Part shown: piece after piece, positions 35,986-45,544 of the stretch | Layout: each line of letters begins with the position of its first letter | Numbering within the stretch: position 1 is the first letter of the stretch | NCBI RefSeq assembly: GCF_002939985.1 | Contig: NZ_MDFM01000034.1 | Location: 1 to 49,531, forward strand | Length of the DNA stretch: 49,531 nt | Reading direction: 5' to 3' | Source of the DNA: Xanthomonas hortorum pv. cynarae | GTDB lineage: Bacteria > Pseudomonadota > Gammaproteobacteria > Xanthomonadales > Xanthomonadaceae | Program-made: the position numbers and the translations under genes | The notes under the pieces: model-generated | Told to the model about the DNA's origin: nothing | The model's input: only the letters and a program-made list of their open reading frames with translations | Databases searched by the model: none

Positions 35986-36479
35986 CTCACACAGCCCTCC
36001 GATATCTCGACCTGGGCGTCGTAATCGATATATCTTGAGTGGACCCCTCCAAACCCCTTGTGCGCAGTCAATGCCAAACCCAAGTCTTCGATAAATTGTG
36101 GCACATCTGAATTTAGATGAGCCGGCAGGCCTTTCCCGCCATTGATCCAAATTAGCATCCAACGAGACCAACCGGCTCCATTTCTTCCTCCACCGCTTTC
36201 AAGCATATCAATTCGCAACGTCAGCAATTCGCCACGCCAATAAAAAGTCCATTGTGTTTGATTGCGAATTTCAGATTCACCGCCACCACCATGTGCCACG
36301 TTTCGCAAATAGATTTCACGATCGCGATCGATGACCCAATCTCTTGCCCTGGTCCCTCCAACCAAAAATTTACTGTCAATCGACAAAATATCATATCTAG
36401 CAATATCGTCAGATGAAATAAACTCGCTCACGAATGCCATATTGATATCCCAACCTTTAATGATTTCATGAACAGGCAT
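35982..36479 (-). CDS. Unrecognised small protein of the effector island
   Basis: The product has 165 residues from the ATG at 36479 (MPVHEIIKGWDINMAF); a start at 36440 (MAFVSEFIS) is equally possible. I do not recognise a family. It has an acidic N-terminal part, the stretch RDWVIDRDREIYLRNVAHGG, an aromatic strand WTFYWRGELLTLRID and a C-terminal VPQFIEDLGLAL. The size, the absence of a signal peptide and the place between virD4 and an effector/immunity pair suggest another immunity protein. Base composition is clearly more AT-rich than the surrounding genes. Confidence 0.55.
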   Translation of the reverse strand: MPVHEIIKGWDINMAFVSEFISSDDIARYDILSIDSKFLVGGTRARDWVIDRDREIYLRNVAHGGGGESEIRNQTQWTFYWRGELLTLRIDMLESGGGRNGAGWSRWMLIWINGGKGLPAHLNSDVPQFIEDLGLALTAHKGFGGVHSRYIDYDAQVEISEGCVR

Positions 36480-36546
36480 TGAAAATGCATATCGACACCG
36501 TTTTAAGAAAAAAAACAAATCAATAAACAGCTAGACTACCGATAAA

Positions 36547-36969
36547 TTATTTTCCGCGCGACGCAAGATATTCAACTACAGGCGAAAGATCGGAAAAGTA
36601 GTCGCGATACACGGGGAATGCCGAAAAATCCCTGTATCTTTTTTCGGCGACTTCTCGAAAAAAAACATTTTTCGTCTTGTCACCGACTGATTCAGCAAGC
36701 CTCACGCTTACAATTGCAGCATCAAGATCTTGGGATGCCTCACGATGAAATTCATTCAGCGTGGCGCACACCATATCCATCATTCTTTTGTAGGCGGGCC
36801 CGTATTTTTCCGTCGAGAACTCACCGCCCGGCAAATTTTCCGAGAATTGATCAAGCGCATTCTGCAGTCGCGATAGATACGCAGGATGACTTTTTAAAAT
36901 ATTGTCCAACTCCTGTGGAATTGGACATTTCAATTCATACTGCCGATTTTCATTTTCATGGACTGACAT
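36547..36969 (-). CDS. Unrecognised small AT-rich-gene protein next to virD4
   Basis: The product has 140 residues and is charged and probably all-helical (ELDNILKSHPAYLSRLQNAL, later REVAEKRYRDFSAFPVYRDY), with no signal peptide. The ATG at 36969 has AAGGTGG six bases upstream. No family is recognised. It is transcribed in the same direction as virD4 and 86 bases after it. It may be an orphan immunity protein or an adaptor; neither can be decided from the sequence. Confidence 0.6.
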   Translation of the reverse strand: MSVHENENRQYELKCPIPQELDNILKSHPAYLSRLQNALDQFSENLPGGEFSTEKYGPAYKRMMDMVCATLNEFHREASQDLDAAIVSVRLAESVGDKTKNVFFREVAEKRYRDFSAFPVYRDYFSDLSPVVEYLASRGK

Positions 36970-37055
36970 CCCACCTTCTCACATCAGTGATTTGGAATCA
37001 AAAATTAACTACCAACGCACGTCATCATTGCAATCGTTCTGACACACACCTTTGC

Positions 37056-38753
37056 TCATTCAACTAGCGACCTCAACGCCTTAACTTCTACTTTCGCTAA
37101 TAGCCGTTTGGTGAAGTAGGCATCTTCGTAATACTTGATCTTCTCGCAGAGCACCGGGCTTGGGATGCCTTCGTAGAGGAAGACTTCCTTGTCAAAGCCC
37201 ATTGCCTTCAACTCCTGCGGCAACATCAAGGCACGGCGTTGCTCGGTCTCAGAGTAGGACACACTGCTTTGCTTGCCACTGGTATGCGACTTGTTCTTCT
37301 TGCGCACCGTGGTGTAGCCGAGCATGTCCGAGTAGTCGTTGGCGTCTTGCTGCTCGCGTGGGGCGTAGACGATTTGCAACGCATGGTTGGTGATGATCGT
37401 ACGCGAGACATCCTTGCCATAGGTCGCGTCCAGCTGCGCCATGCTCTGGATGATCGGCAGCAAGCGGATGTTGTAGCCGGCCATGTAGCTCACCGCGCTT
37501 GCAATGATGTCGACCCGGCCGATGGATGTGAACTCGTCCATCAACAGCAAGCACTGGTGTTTGAGCGCCGGGTTGTTCTGCGGCAACTCTTTGGTGTTGA
37601 GATTGATGAGCTGACTAAACAGCAGATTGATCAACAAGCGGCTTTCGGCAAGCTTGTTCGGCTGGATGCCGATGTAGATGCTCATCTTCTTCTTGCGCAC
37701 ATCAGTCAGCAGGAAGTCGTTGTCGCTGGTTGATGCATCCAGGATCGGATTGATGAACTGGTTGAGCGGCTCCTTGAACGTGCCCATGATCGAGGCGAAG
37801 GTCTCTTCGGCTTGCGAGAGCAAATTGTCGAACGCCATCTTGGCGTCGCGGCCCAGGAAGTCGCGCTGCGAGAGCTTTTTGAGATAGCCCTTCAAGTCGC
37901 TCCCATCCCCAGACGACACGCGATAGAGCATCCCAAGGGTTGGGAACATCCAGGTGTCTTTCGGGTGCTTGCGCTTGATCTGATCGTCCAAGCTATCGAA
38001 CAAATAGAGCGTAAACGCCATGAAGGCGTTGCGGGCTTGGCTCACCCAGAACTTCTGGGCGTCGGAGCCATCCGGGTAGAGCATCGCCGCAACACTCATC
38101 AGATCCGACACGCGAAACGCGGGATCCGGTGAGATGTAGCTGAGTGGGTTCCAGCGGTGGGTGCGCCCGTCTTCGGCAAAGGGGTTGAACAAAAAGACCT
38201 CTTGGCCTTGGCTCTTGCGCCAACCCGAGGTCAGGTCGAAATTTTCTTGTTTGATGTCCAGGACCACCACCGAGCCTTGGTAGTCGAGCAGATTGGGAAT
38301 GACGATGCCCACGCCCTTGCCCGAACGCGTGGGCGCGGCCAGGATCACAAACTGCTGGCCGGGCAAGCGCACCAACTTGCCGCCGTGCTTGCCGACCACG
38401 ATGCCGGTTGGCGACGGCTTGAGCATGTCTTTCTTGGCCAGATCACTGCCAGAGGCAAAGCGCGCGTCGCCATGCAAGGCGGCGGCCTTTGGCTTGAACA
38501 GCGGGATCAGCAGTGCGAACCAGGCCAGGAGTGGCACACCAAAGCCGATGGCGCCGGCCAGCTTGATCTTGGTGGCATAGGGAGCGAACTGCGGGAGGTC
38601 GAGCGCTTTGATATAAGACCAGTAGGTGCCAAAGCTGAGCGGCCCAGCCACCTTCAACAGCATCAGGATCAACTGACCGGAGAGGAGAACCCCTCCGATT
38701 AAGGCAAACAGCAAGAGCCCAATGGCGACGCCGATCTTGATCTTTCCTTTCAT
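37056..38753 (-). CDS. virD4: Type IV secretion coupling protein VirD4
   Basis: This 565-residue ATPase selects effectors and delivers them to the VirB channel. Two N-terminal membrane helices (about 7-33 and 63-86) are followed by Walker A APTRSGKG (140-147), VVVLDIKQENF, Walker B LLLMDEFTSIGR, and the C-terminal region that contacts the ATPase ring. The all-alpha domain (about 210-330) is the part known in xanthomonads to bind XVIPCD. The XVIPCD-bearing effector a few genes downstream fits. No virB1-11 genes are visible on either side; rodA follows directly, so this is an orphan coupling protein within the window. Confidence 0.93.
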   Translation of the reverse strand: MKGKIKIGVAIGLLLFALIGGVLLSGQLILMLLKVAGPLSFGTYWSYIKALDLPQFAPYATKIKLAGAIGFGVPLLAWFALLIPLFKPKAAALHGDARFASGSDLAKKDMLKPSPTGIVVGKHGGKLVRLPGQQFVILAAPTRSGKGVGIVIPNLLDYQGSVVVLDIKQENFDLTSGWRKSQGQEVFLFNPFAEDGRTHRWNPLSYISPDPAFRVSDLMSVAAMLYPDGSDAQKFWVSQARNAFMAFTLYLFDSLDDQIKRKHPKDTWMFPTLGMLYRVSSGDGSDLKGYLKKLSQRDFLGRDAKMAFDNLLSQAEETFASIMGTFKEPLNQFINPILDASTSDNDFLLTDVRKKKMSIYIGIQPNKLAESRLLINLLFSQLINLNTKELPQNNPALKHQCLLLMDEFTSIGRVDIIASAVSYMAGYNIRLLPIIQSMAQLDATYGKDVSRTIITNHALQIVYAPREQQDANDYSDMLGYTTVRKKNKSHTSGKQSSVSYSETEQRRALMLPQELKAMGFDKEVFLYEGIPSPVLCEKIKYYEDAYFTKRLLAKVEVKALRSLVE

Positions 38754-39045
38754 GATGCGGTGCCTTTCATCCTCGGATCCTTGGCTTTTTCATCAGACAA
38801 TCGTCTATCAGATTACAGGATCAGCCTACGGCACAGGATCGGTACGCACCGCCACAAAAGCTTGGGCACCTGATTACTCATATCGAGTAGAACGCATACC
38901 TAAGCGGTAATTCAGATCGTGGATTACACGCTAGATGTCCCCTCCAGATCGGATCGAGTGCCTTGGCTTTAAGTGGTCCTTGCAATCGACGGTTTGTCGC
39001 TAGGCGATGTAATGCTTTGCATCTGCCTGCATACCCAGGCCTAGC
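38754..39045. other. Gene-free junction between virD4 and rodA
   Basis: This 292-base stretch has no reading frame that resembles a protein. It should hold the virD4 promoter and the right boundary of the accessory island. I see no tRNA, integrase or clear direct repeat in it. Confidence 0.5.
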
Positions 39046-40164
39046 TCAATACCCATGCACAGGACGATGCGCCTTGACCGCCATCACCAGGCCCAATCCG
39101 GCCAGCAGCGACACCGCCGAGGTGCCGCCGTAACTCATCAGCGGCATCGGCACGCCGACCACCGGAAGCAGGCCGGAAATCATGCCGCCGTTGACCAGCA
39201 CGTAGACGAAGAACGCCAGCCCGGTGGCACCGGCCATCAGCCGCGAATAGGTGTCGCGCGCTTGCGAGGCGATCCACAGGCAGCGACCGATCACGATCAG
39301 ATACAAGGTCAGCACGGTGGCCACGCCGATCCAGCCGAATTCTTCGCTGAGCACCGAAAACGCAAAGTCGGTGGTCTGCTCGGGAATGAAGTTCAGATGC
39401 GATTGCGAACCCAGTCCCCAACCCTTGCCGTCGAAGCCGCCGGAGCCAATCGCGATCTTGGACTGGATGATGTTCCAGCCCGCGCCCAGCGCATCGTTTT
39501 CCGGGTTGAGAAACATCATGATGCGGTCCTTCTGGTATGGCCGCAGCAGCCAGAACCAGGCTACCGGCGCGGCCGCCGAAACACCGCCCACGCCCACCGC
39601 CGCCCACCACCACGGCAGCCCGGCCAACAGCAGCACGAACACGCCGCTGGCGGCGATCAGCACGCCGGTGCCGAAGTCCGGCTGCAGCATGATCAAGGCA
39701 GTGGGCACGCCGATGATCATGCAGGTGACCAACACTGTGGAGATGCGCGGTGGCAGCGGCATACGATGCAGATACCAGGCCGCCATCATCGGCAGGCTGA
39801 TCTTCAACAACTCGGCCGGCTGCAGGTAGAACAATTTCAGATCCAGCCACTGGCGGCCGTACTTGCCGGTGCCCAGCGCGAATACCGCCAGCAGCGGCAG
39901 CATCGACAAGCCGTAGACCCACGGGGTCCAGGCGCGCAGGCGCAGCACCGACATGCGCGAAATCCCCCACATCGCGGCCAGGCCGATGACGAAGCGCACG
40001 CCCTGCGCCATCACCAGATGATCGCCGCTGGCGGCGCCGCCGGCGCTCTTGAGCACCGACAGGCCGATCACCATCAGCGCGCCCAGCGCCAGGCACAGCA
40101 CCCAGTCCAGGCTGCGCGTGAAGCGCGCAACCATGTCCACCAGCCAGCGCAGGATGTCACTCAA
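39046..40164 (-). CDS. rodA: Rod-shape-determining SEDS glycosyltransferase RodA
   Basis: This polytopic membrane protein of 372 residues polymerises peptidoglycan during elongation together with PBP2. SEDS landmarks are GTGKYGRQWLDL, FYLQPAELLKISLPMMAAWY, LIMLQPDFGTG (with the catalytic Asp), LSEEFGWIG and PMPLMSYGGTS. I chose the TTG at 40164: it overlaps the mrdA stop (TTGA) and has AGGAG nine bases before, whereas the ATG at 40134 would lose the first ten residues of an otherwise normal length. Also known as mrdB. It ends the mreB-to-rodA operon here and is followed by the accessory island. Confidence 0.92.
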   Translation of the reverse strand: MSDILRWLVDMVARFTRSLDWVLCLALGALMVIGLSVLKSAGGAASGDHLVMAQGVRFVIGLAAMWGISRMSVLRLRAWTPWVYGLSMLPLLAVFALGTGKYGRQWLDLKLFYLQPAELLKISLPMMAAWYLHRMPLPPRISTVLVTCMIIGVPTALIMLQPDFGTGVLIAASGVFVLLLAGLPWWWAAVGVGGVSAAAPVAWFWLLRPYQKDRIMMFLNPENDALGAGWNIIQSKIAIGSGGFDGKGWGLGSQSHLNFIPEQTTDFAFSVLSEEFGWIGVATVLTLYLIVIGRCLWIASQARDTYSRLMAGATGLAFFVYVLVNGGMISGLLPVVGVPMPLMSYGGTSAVSLLAGLGLVMAVKAHRPVHGY

Positions 40165-42221
40165 TGGTCGGTCTCCTGGACCGCATCGGGCACATCCGGC
40201 ACTACCGGCTGCGCCGGCGTGTTGGGGTCCAATGCCACGGCAGTCTGGCCGATCACCACCGGCAACTCGGCCAGTGTGGCTGCGGCCGCATCGCCGGCCG
40301 CACGCGCATCGGTGGCGCCGGCCTCGAACTGGTTGACGCCCACGGCAGTCATGCCGAGCTCGCTGTCCAGCGGCTCCAGGCCGGCGGGCATCTTGCCCAG
40401 CAGCCAGGCGTCGAAGATCTTGCGTGCGATCGGTGCCGCCGAGCTGGTACCGAAGCCGCCGCCCTCCACCGCCACCGCCACCGCGATCACCGGGTTGTCG
40501 GCCGGTGCGAAACCGACGAACAGGCCGCGGTGACGCAAATGCATCGGCAGGCTGCGCGGGTCCACCGCCGCCACGCCCCTGCGGCTGACCACCTGCGCGG
40601 TGCCGGTCTTGCCGGCCATCAGGTACGGCGCGCCGGGGGTGATGGCATAACCGGTGCCGCCGGGGCGCATGGTGTCCATCATGCCCTCGCGCACCACCTG
40701 CACATGCGCCGGATTCGGGCTGATCGGCTTGCCCGGCGGCTGGATCATCGGCTGCCACGGATGATCGAAGCCGGTGCGCTCTTCCAGCACCAGATGCGGG
40801 CGCTGCAGCAGGCCGCTGGCGATCCCCGAGATGCCGCGCACCAGTTGCAACGGTGTCACTTTCCAGTCGCCCTGACCGATGGCGATATTGACGGTGTCGC
40901 CGGGGTACCAGCGCTCCTTGCGGGTTTTGTACTTGTAGGCCGGCGACGGCAGGATGCCGCCGATTTCGCCGAGCAGATCCACGCCGGTGGGCGCGCCGAA
41001 GCCGTAGCCGCCCATGTAGTGGTCGAAGCGCTCGATGCCCATGTCCACCGCAAGGCGGTAGTAATAGGTGTTGACCGACTGGGCGATCGACTTGCGCAGA
41101 TCGGTCCAGCCATGGCCGCCGCGGTGCGAGTCGCCCCAGCCGCGGCTGACGCCGGGCAGGTAGAACATGCCGGTGGACAACACCCGGTCTTCCGGCCGGC
41201 GCAGGCCGCTATCCAGCCCGGCCAGCGCGATCAGCGGCTTGAGCGTGGAGCCCGGCGCCACGCCGCCCAGCACCAGCCGGTTGAACTGCGGCCGCGAGGG
41301 GTTGTCGTTGAGCATGCGGAAGTCGGTATGCGAGATGCCGTTGACGAACAGGTTGGGGTCGTAGCTGGGCAGGCTGACCATGCCCAGGATCTCGCCGGTG
41401 CGCGGGTCCATGGCGATCGCCGCGCCTTCGTGCTCGCCGAACGCCGCCACCATCGCGCGCTGCAGGTCGGCATCCACCGACAGCCGCAGGTCCGCGCCCG
41501 ACTGCGGCGCGACCCGGCCGACGGTGCGGATCGCCCGGCCCTGCACATTGGTTTCGACCTGCTCGTATCCGACCTGGCCGCGCAGATCCTGCTCGTAGTA
41601 CCGCTCCAGCCCGGACTTGCCCATGTGGGTGAGCGCGGCATTGCCCTCGCCCAGCACCGCCAGATCTTTTTCGTCGATGCGGCCGACGTAGCCGATGATG
41701 TGCGCGAACAACGGGCCGAACGGATAGCGCCGGGTCAGATACGGCTCCAGCTCCACGCCGGGGAAGCGCCAGCGCTCCACTGCAAAGCGCGCCATTTCCT
41801 GATCGCTCATGCGCAGCTTGAGCGTCACCGGCAGAAAGCTGCGGCGCGCCTTGCGCTCACGATTGAAGCGTTCCAGATCCTCGGGCGCGATCGGGATCAC
41901 CTTGCCCAGCGCGGCGAGCATGGCGGCCATGTCGGTGACCTTGTCGGGGGTCACGTCCAGGCGAAACGCCGGCACGTTTTCGGCCAGCAGCCGGCCGGTG
42001 CGGTCGTAGATCATGCCGCGCCCCGGAACCACTGGCTTGGGCTTGATGCGATTGGCTTCCGAGCGGGTGGCGTAGACCTCGTGGTCGAGCACCTGCAGCT
42101 TGAAATACCAACCGCCCAGGCCGACCAGGCACACCACCACCATCACAAAGCCCAGCACCGCACGCCGGCGGAACTGCTCGGCCTCCGCGTGCGGGTTCTT
42201 GGGGTGACGACGCCCGTGCAT
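40161..42221 (-). CDS. mrdA: Penicillin-binding protein 2
   Basis: This 686-residue elongasome transpeptidase has one N-terminal membrane anchor (AVLGFVMVVVCLVGLGGWYF). A pedestal domain with GRGMIYDRTGRLLAEN follows, then the transpeptidase with SxxK in APGSTLKPLIALAGL, SVN in AQSVNTYYYRLA and KTGTAQ. The last 60 residues (after YDAWLLGKMP-type sequence) are an Ala/Thr-rich tail not needed for catalysis. The gene begins three bases after mreD and overlaps rodA by four, so it is in the middle of a tightly packed operon. Confidence 0.96.
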   Translation of the reverse strand: MHGRRHPKNPHAEAEQFRRRAVLGFVMVVVCLVGLGGWYFKLQVLDHEVYATRSEANRIKPKPVVPGRGMIYDRTGRLLAENVPAFRLDVTPDKVTDMAAMLAALGKVIPIAPEDLERFNRERKARRSFLPVTLKLRMSDQEMARFAVERWRFPGVELEPYLTRRYPFGPLFAHIIGYVGRIDEKDLAVLGEGNAALTHMGKSGLERYYEQDLRGQVGYEQVETNVQGRAIRTVGRVAPQSGADLRLSVDADLQRAMVAAFGEHEGAAIAMDPRTGEILGMVSLPSYDPNLFVNGISHTDFRMLNDNPSRPQFNRLVLGGVAPGSTLKPLIALAGLDSGLRRPEDRVLSTGMFYLPGVSRGWGDSHRGGHGWTDLRKSIAQSVNTYYYRLAVDMGIERFDHYMGGYGFGAPTGVDLLGEIGGILPSPAYKYKTRKERWYPGDTVNIAIGQGDWKVTPLQLVRGISGIASGLLQRPHLVLEERTGFDHPWQPMIQPPGKPISPNPAHVQVVREGMMDTMRPGGTGYAITPGAPYLMAGKTGTAQVVSRRGVAAVDPRSLPMHLRHRGLFVGFAPADNPVIAVAVAVEGGGFGTSSAAPIARKIFDAWLLGKMPAGLEPLDSELGMTAVGVNQFEAGATDARAAGDAAAATLAELPVVIGQTAVALDPNTPAQPVVPDVPDAVQETDH

Positions 42222-42224
42222 GGC

Positions 42225-42710
42225 TTACTTCTTGCTCCGCTTGCCCAGCCGCACCGCATCCAGCAACACGAACAGCGGCGGCCACAGCGCCATGCCCAGC
42301 AGCGGCGCCCACCAGTAACTCCACGGCAGGGTCGGCTCGCCCACGGCCAGGTGCACCGCCGAGGACACGATGCGGTCGTTCAGCAGCAGCCCGCCGATCG
42401 CCAGCGCCTGCTGCGAGACCGGAAAGAAGCGCATCCGCGCGCGGAAGCGCTGCAGGATGAAGGTCATGATCACCAGCCGCAGCGCCTGCTCGCCGAGCAG
42501 CCCGCCATACAGCAGATCGGCCAGCACGCCGGCCACGAACGCGATGCCCAGCCCGACCCGGTCAGGCTCCTCGATCACCCAGTACGCCAGCACCAGCGCC
42601 AGCCAGTACGGCCGCAGCGGCTGCACCACGAGCGGCAGCGGCAGCAGGCCCAGCACCAGCGCGATGACGAAGCTCGCCGGCAGGATCCAGGTGTTGCGCA
42701 TGCGGGTCAT
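42225..42710 (-). CDS. mreD: Rod-shape-determining membrane protein MreD
   Basis: This 161-residue protein has about five membrane helices. The first (WILPASFVIALVLGLLPLPL), PDRVGLGIAFVAGVLADLLY and GEQALRLVIMTFILQRFR are typical of MreD. It bridges MreC and the transpeptidase complex. The ATG overlaps the mreC stop by four bases (ATGA). Confidence 0.9.
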   Translation of the reverse strand: MTRMRNTWILPASFVIALVLGLLPLPLVVQPLRPYWLALVLAYWVIEEPDRVGLGIAFVAGVLADLLYGGLLGEQALRLVIMTFILQRFRARMRFFPVSQQALAIGGLLLNDRIVSSAVHLAVGEPTLPWSYWWAPLLGMALWPPLFVLLDAVRLGKRSKK

Positions 42711-44056
42711 TGGTCCGTCTCCGGTGGAGCCGGGCGGGAATCGGGAGTCGGGAGTGGGGAATCGTTAGGAGCGGTGTTCTGCGGCGGCCGCGCACCGCTC
42801 GCACGGCCAGCTGGCGTCTGCGCGCCGCTGCCATTCCCTGTTCCCGCCGCCCGCACGCCCTGCGGCGAAGCCGGACGGGGATCGGGAATCGGGCTGTTGG
42901 ATGCGTTCGACGCGGGGGGGCGGGCCAGCGTGGTGGACGGACGGACGGACGCTGGCGCGCGGGCCGGCTGCGCGGCGGGCGCGGCAGGTGTCGACGCGGA
43001 CCGTGCACGCGGCGCGGTGCCGGTGCCCGATGCCGCTTCGGCCGTCGGGTGTGCCGGATCAATCGCTGTGTTGGAAACTCCGCCCGCCGGCGTGCGTGGT
43101 GTTGCGGTCACCGGCGCGCTCGCTGGCGCGCTGGCCGCAGCCGCCTCGACACTGTTGCTGTTGCCGTTGCGAATCCCATCTCCCGACTCCCCACTCCCGG
43201 CCCCAGGCACCACCCGCAGCGGTTTGCCGGCGCGTAGCAACAACACGTCGCGGCCGCGATCGAGCTTGGCGGCGGGGGTGAGTTCGCCGACCAGGAAGGC
43301 GTGGGTGTCGTCCGGATGCAGCTCGGACACCTTGCCGACCGGGAAGCCGGCCGGGAAGCGGCCACCCAGGCCGGAGGTGACGATCTCATCGCCCACCTGC
43401 ACGCCGGCGCTCAGCGGGATATCGCGCAGTTCGAGCCGGTCGCCGCGGCCGTAGACGATTAGCCGCACGCCGTTGCGCGCGACGCTGACCGGGACTGCGT
43501 GGTCGGGGTCGGTGAGCAACAGCACCGTCGAATGCAGCGGGGTGACTTCGATCACCTGGCCCATCAGGCCGCCGGCATCGATCACCGCCTGGCCCATCAG
43601 CACGCCATCGCGGCTGCCGGCATCCAGCAACAGGCGCTGACGGGTCGGGTCCAGGTCGATATCCAGGATCGGCGCCAGCTGCACGTCCAGGCCGCGCCGC
43701 TCGGCCACGTTGAGCAGTTCGCGCAGCTGCGCGTTGTCCAGCGCGGCGGTCTGCAGCCGGGTCAGGCGCGCATTGGCCACCAGCAGCTGATTGCGCAGCG
43801 AGCGGGTTTCTTCCACCAGCTGCGCGTGGGTGGCGGCGTTGTCGCGCACCTGCGAACCGATCCGCCCCGGCAGCCCGGCCACCGCCCAGATCGGCTGGAT
43901 CAGCAGATTGGCCTGCATGCGCAGCTGGCTCAGCCAGCTACCGCGGCTATCGAGCGCGATCAGCACGATCGCCAGCACCAGATAGACCAGCAGGCGCAGC
44001 GTGGAGGTGACTTCGCCAGGACGGGAGGCGACGGGAGGACCGGCGTAGGAGGGCAC
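42707..44056 (-). CDS. mreC: Rod-shape-determining protein MreC with an extended C-terminal tail
   Basis: The product has 449 residues, whereas a typical MreC is about 280-370. A membrane helix (about 20-42), a coiled coil (about 70-112: THAQLVEETRSLRNQLLVAN) and the two-beta-barrel periplasmic domain (about 113-285, ending GKPLRVVPG) are normal. Residues 286-449 are low-complexity Ala/Pro/Thr/Ser. Two parts of the tail, SGESGDGIRNGNSNS and NSPIPDPRPASP, plus NDSPLPTPDSRP at the end, are translations of the GGGAATCGGGA-type repeat. The tail continues without a break into the mreD overlap, so it is part of the expressed gene. Confidence 0.92.
   Translation of the reverse strand: MPSYAGPPVASRPGEVTSTLRLLVYLVLAIVLIALDSRGSWLSQLRMQANLLIQPIWAVAGLPGRIGSQVRDNAATHAQLVEETRSLRNQLLVANARLTRLQTAALDNAQLRELLNVAERRGLDVQLAPILDIDLDPTRQRLLLDAGSRDGVLMGQAVIDAGGLMGQVIEVTPLHSTVLLLTDPDHAVPVSVARNGVRLIVYGRGDRLELRDIPLSAGVQVGDEIVTSGLGGRFPAGFPVGKVSELHPDDTHAFLVGELTPAAKLDRGRDVLLLRAGKPLRVVPGAGSGESGDGIRNGNSNSVEAAAASAPASAPVTATPRTPAGGVSNTAIDPAHPTAEAASGTGTAPRARSASTPAAPAAQPARAPASVRPSTTLARPPASNASNSPIPDPRPASPQGVRAAGTGNGSGAQTPAGRASGARPPQNTAPNDSPLPTPDSRPAPPETDQ
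42736..43200. repeat. GGGAATCGGGA-type repeat units inside mreC
   Basis: Three units lie in the coding region: GGGAATCGGGAGTCGGGAGT at 42736-42764, GGGGATCGGGAATCGGG at 42877-42893, and an inverted unit GAATCCCATCTCCCGACTCC at 43171-43200. The outer pair flanks most of the tail-coding DNA. Confidence 0.8.
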
Positions 44057-44065
44057 TTTAAGGCC

Positions 44066-44214
44066 GGGATTTGAGAGTCGGGATTGGGGATTCGAGGAGC
44101 GGTCGACTGCCCCCGATACGACTAAGCGTTAGACAAACAGGGCTGTAACGCAATCGGTCAAGGCCGAAGGCCGGGACACGCGTTGCGAATCCCCAATGCC
44201 GACTCCCGAATCCC
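44066..44214. repeat. GGGAATC-type inverted repeat pair between mreB and mreC
   Basis: GGGATTTGAGAGTCGGGATT... (44066-44094) and the inverted CGAATCCCCAATGCCGACTC... (44186-44214) flank 91 bases that include AGCGTTAGACAAACAGGG. They fill the 165-base gap between mreB and mreC. Confidence 0.8.
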
Positions 44215-44221
44215 GAAAGCT

Positions 44222-45412
<1,191 letters not shown>

Positions 45413-45544
45413 TCACGCCGGGCATGGCATGCGGTTGTGGCTCTGATCGGTCGCAGCCGTTACCCTTTGCGCCGCGGCGTTCGCGCCGCCCCGCTGCCAT
45501 ACCCGGCAACTGGCGGGTATTTCCCTACGCAAAGGCCTGACTCG

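Noticed and set aside
42707..43206. The long mreC tail as a result of a frameshift past the normal stop
   Set aside because: The frame runs without interruption to an ATGA overlap with mreD, which is a typical coupled junction, so the tail seems to be part of the gene.
40164..43454. A 1096-codon open frame on the plus strand opposite mrdA, mreD and mreC
   Set aside because: It mirrors well-recognised genes on the minus strand, its product is His/Gln/Arg-rich without any domain, and long antisense frames are expected in GC-rich coding DNA.
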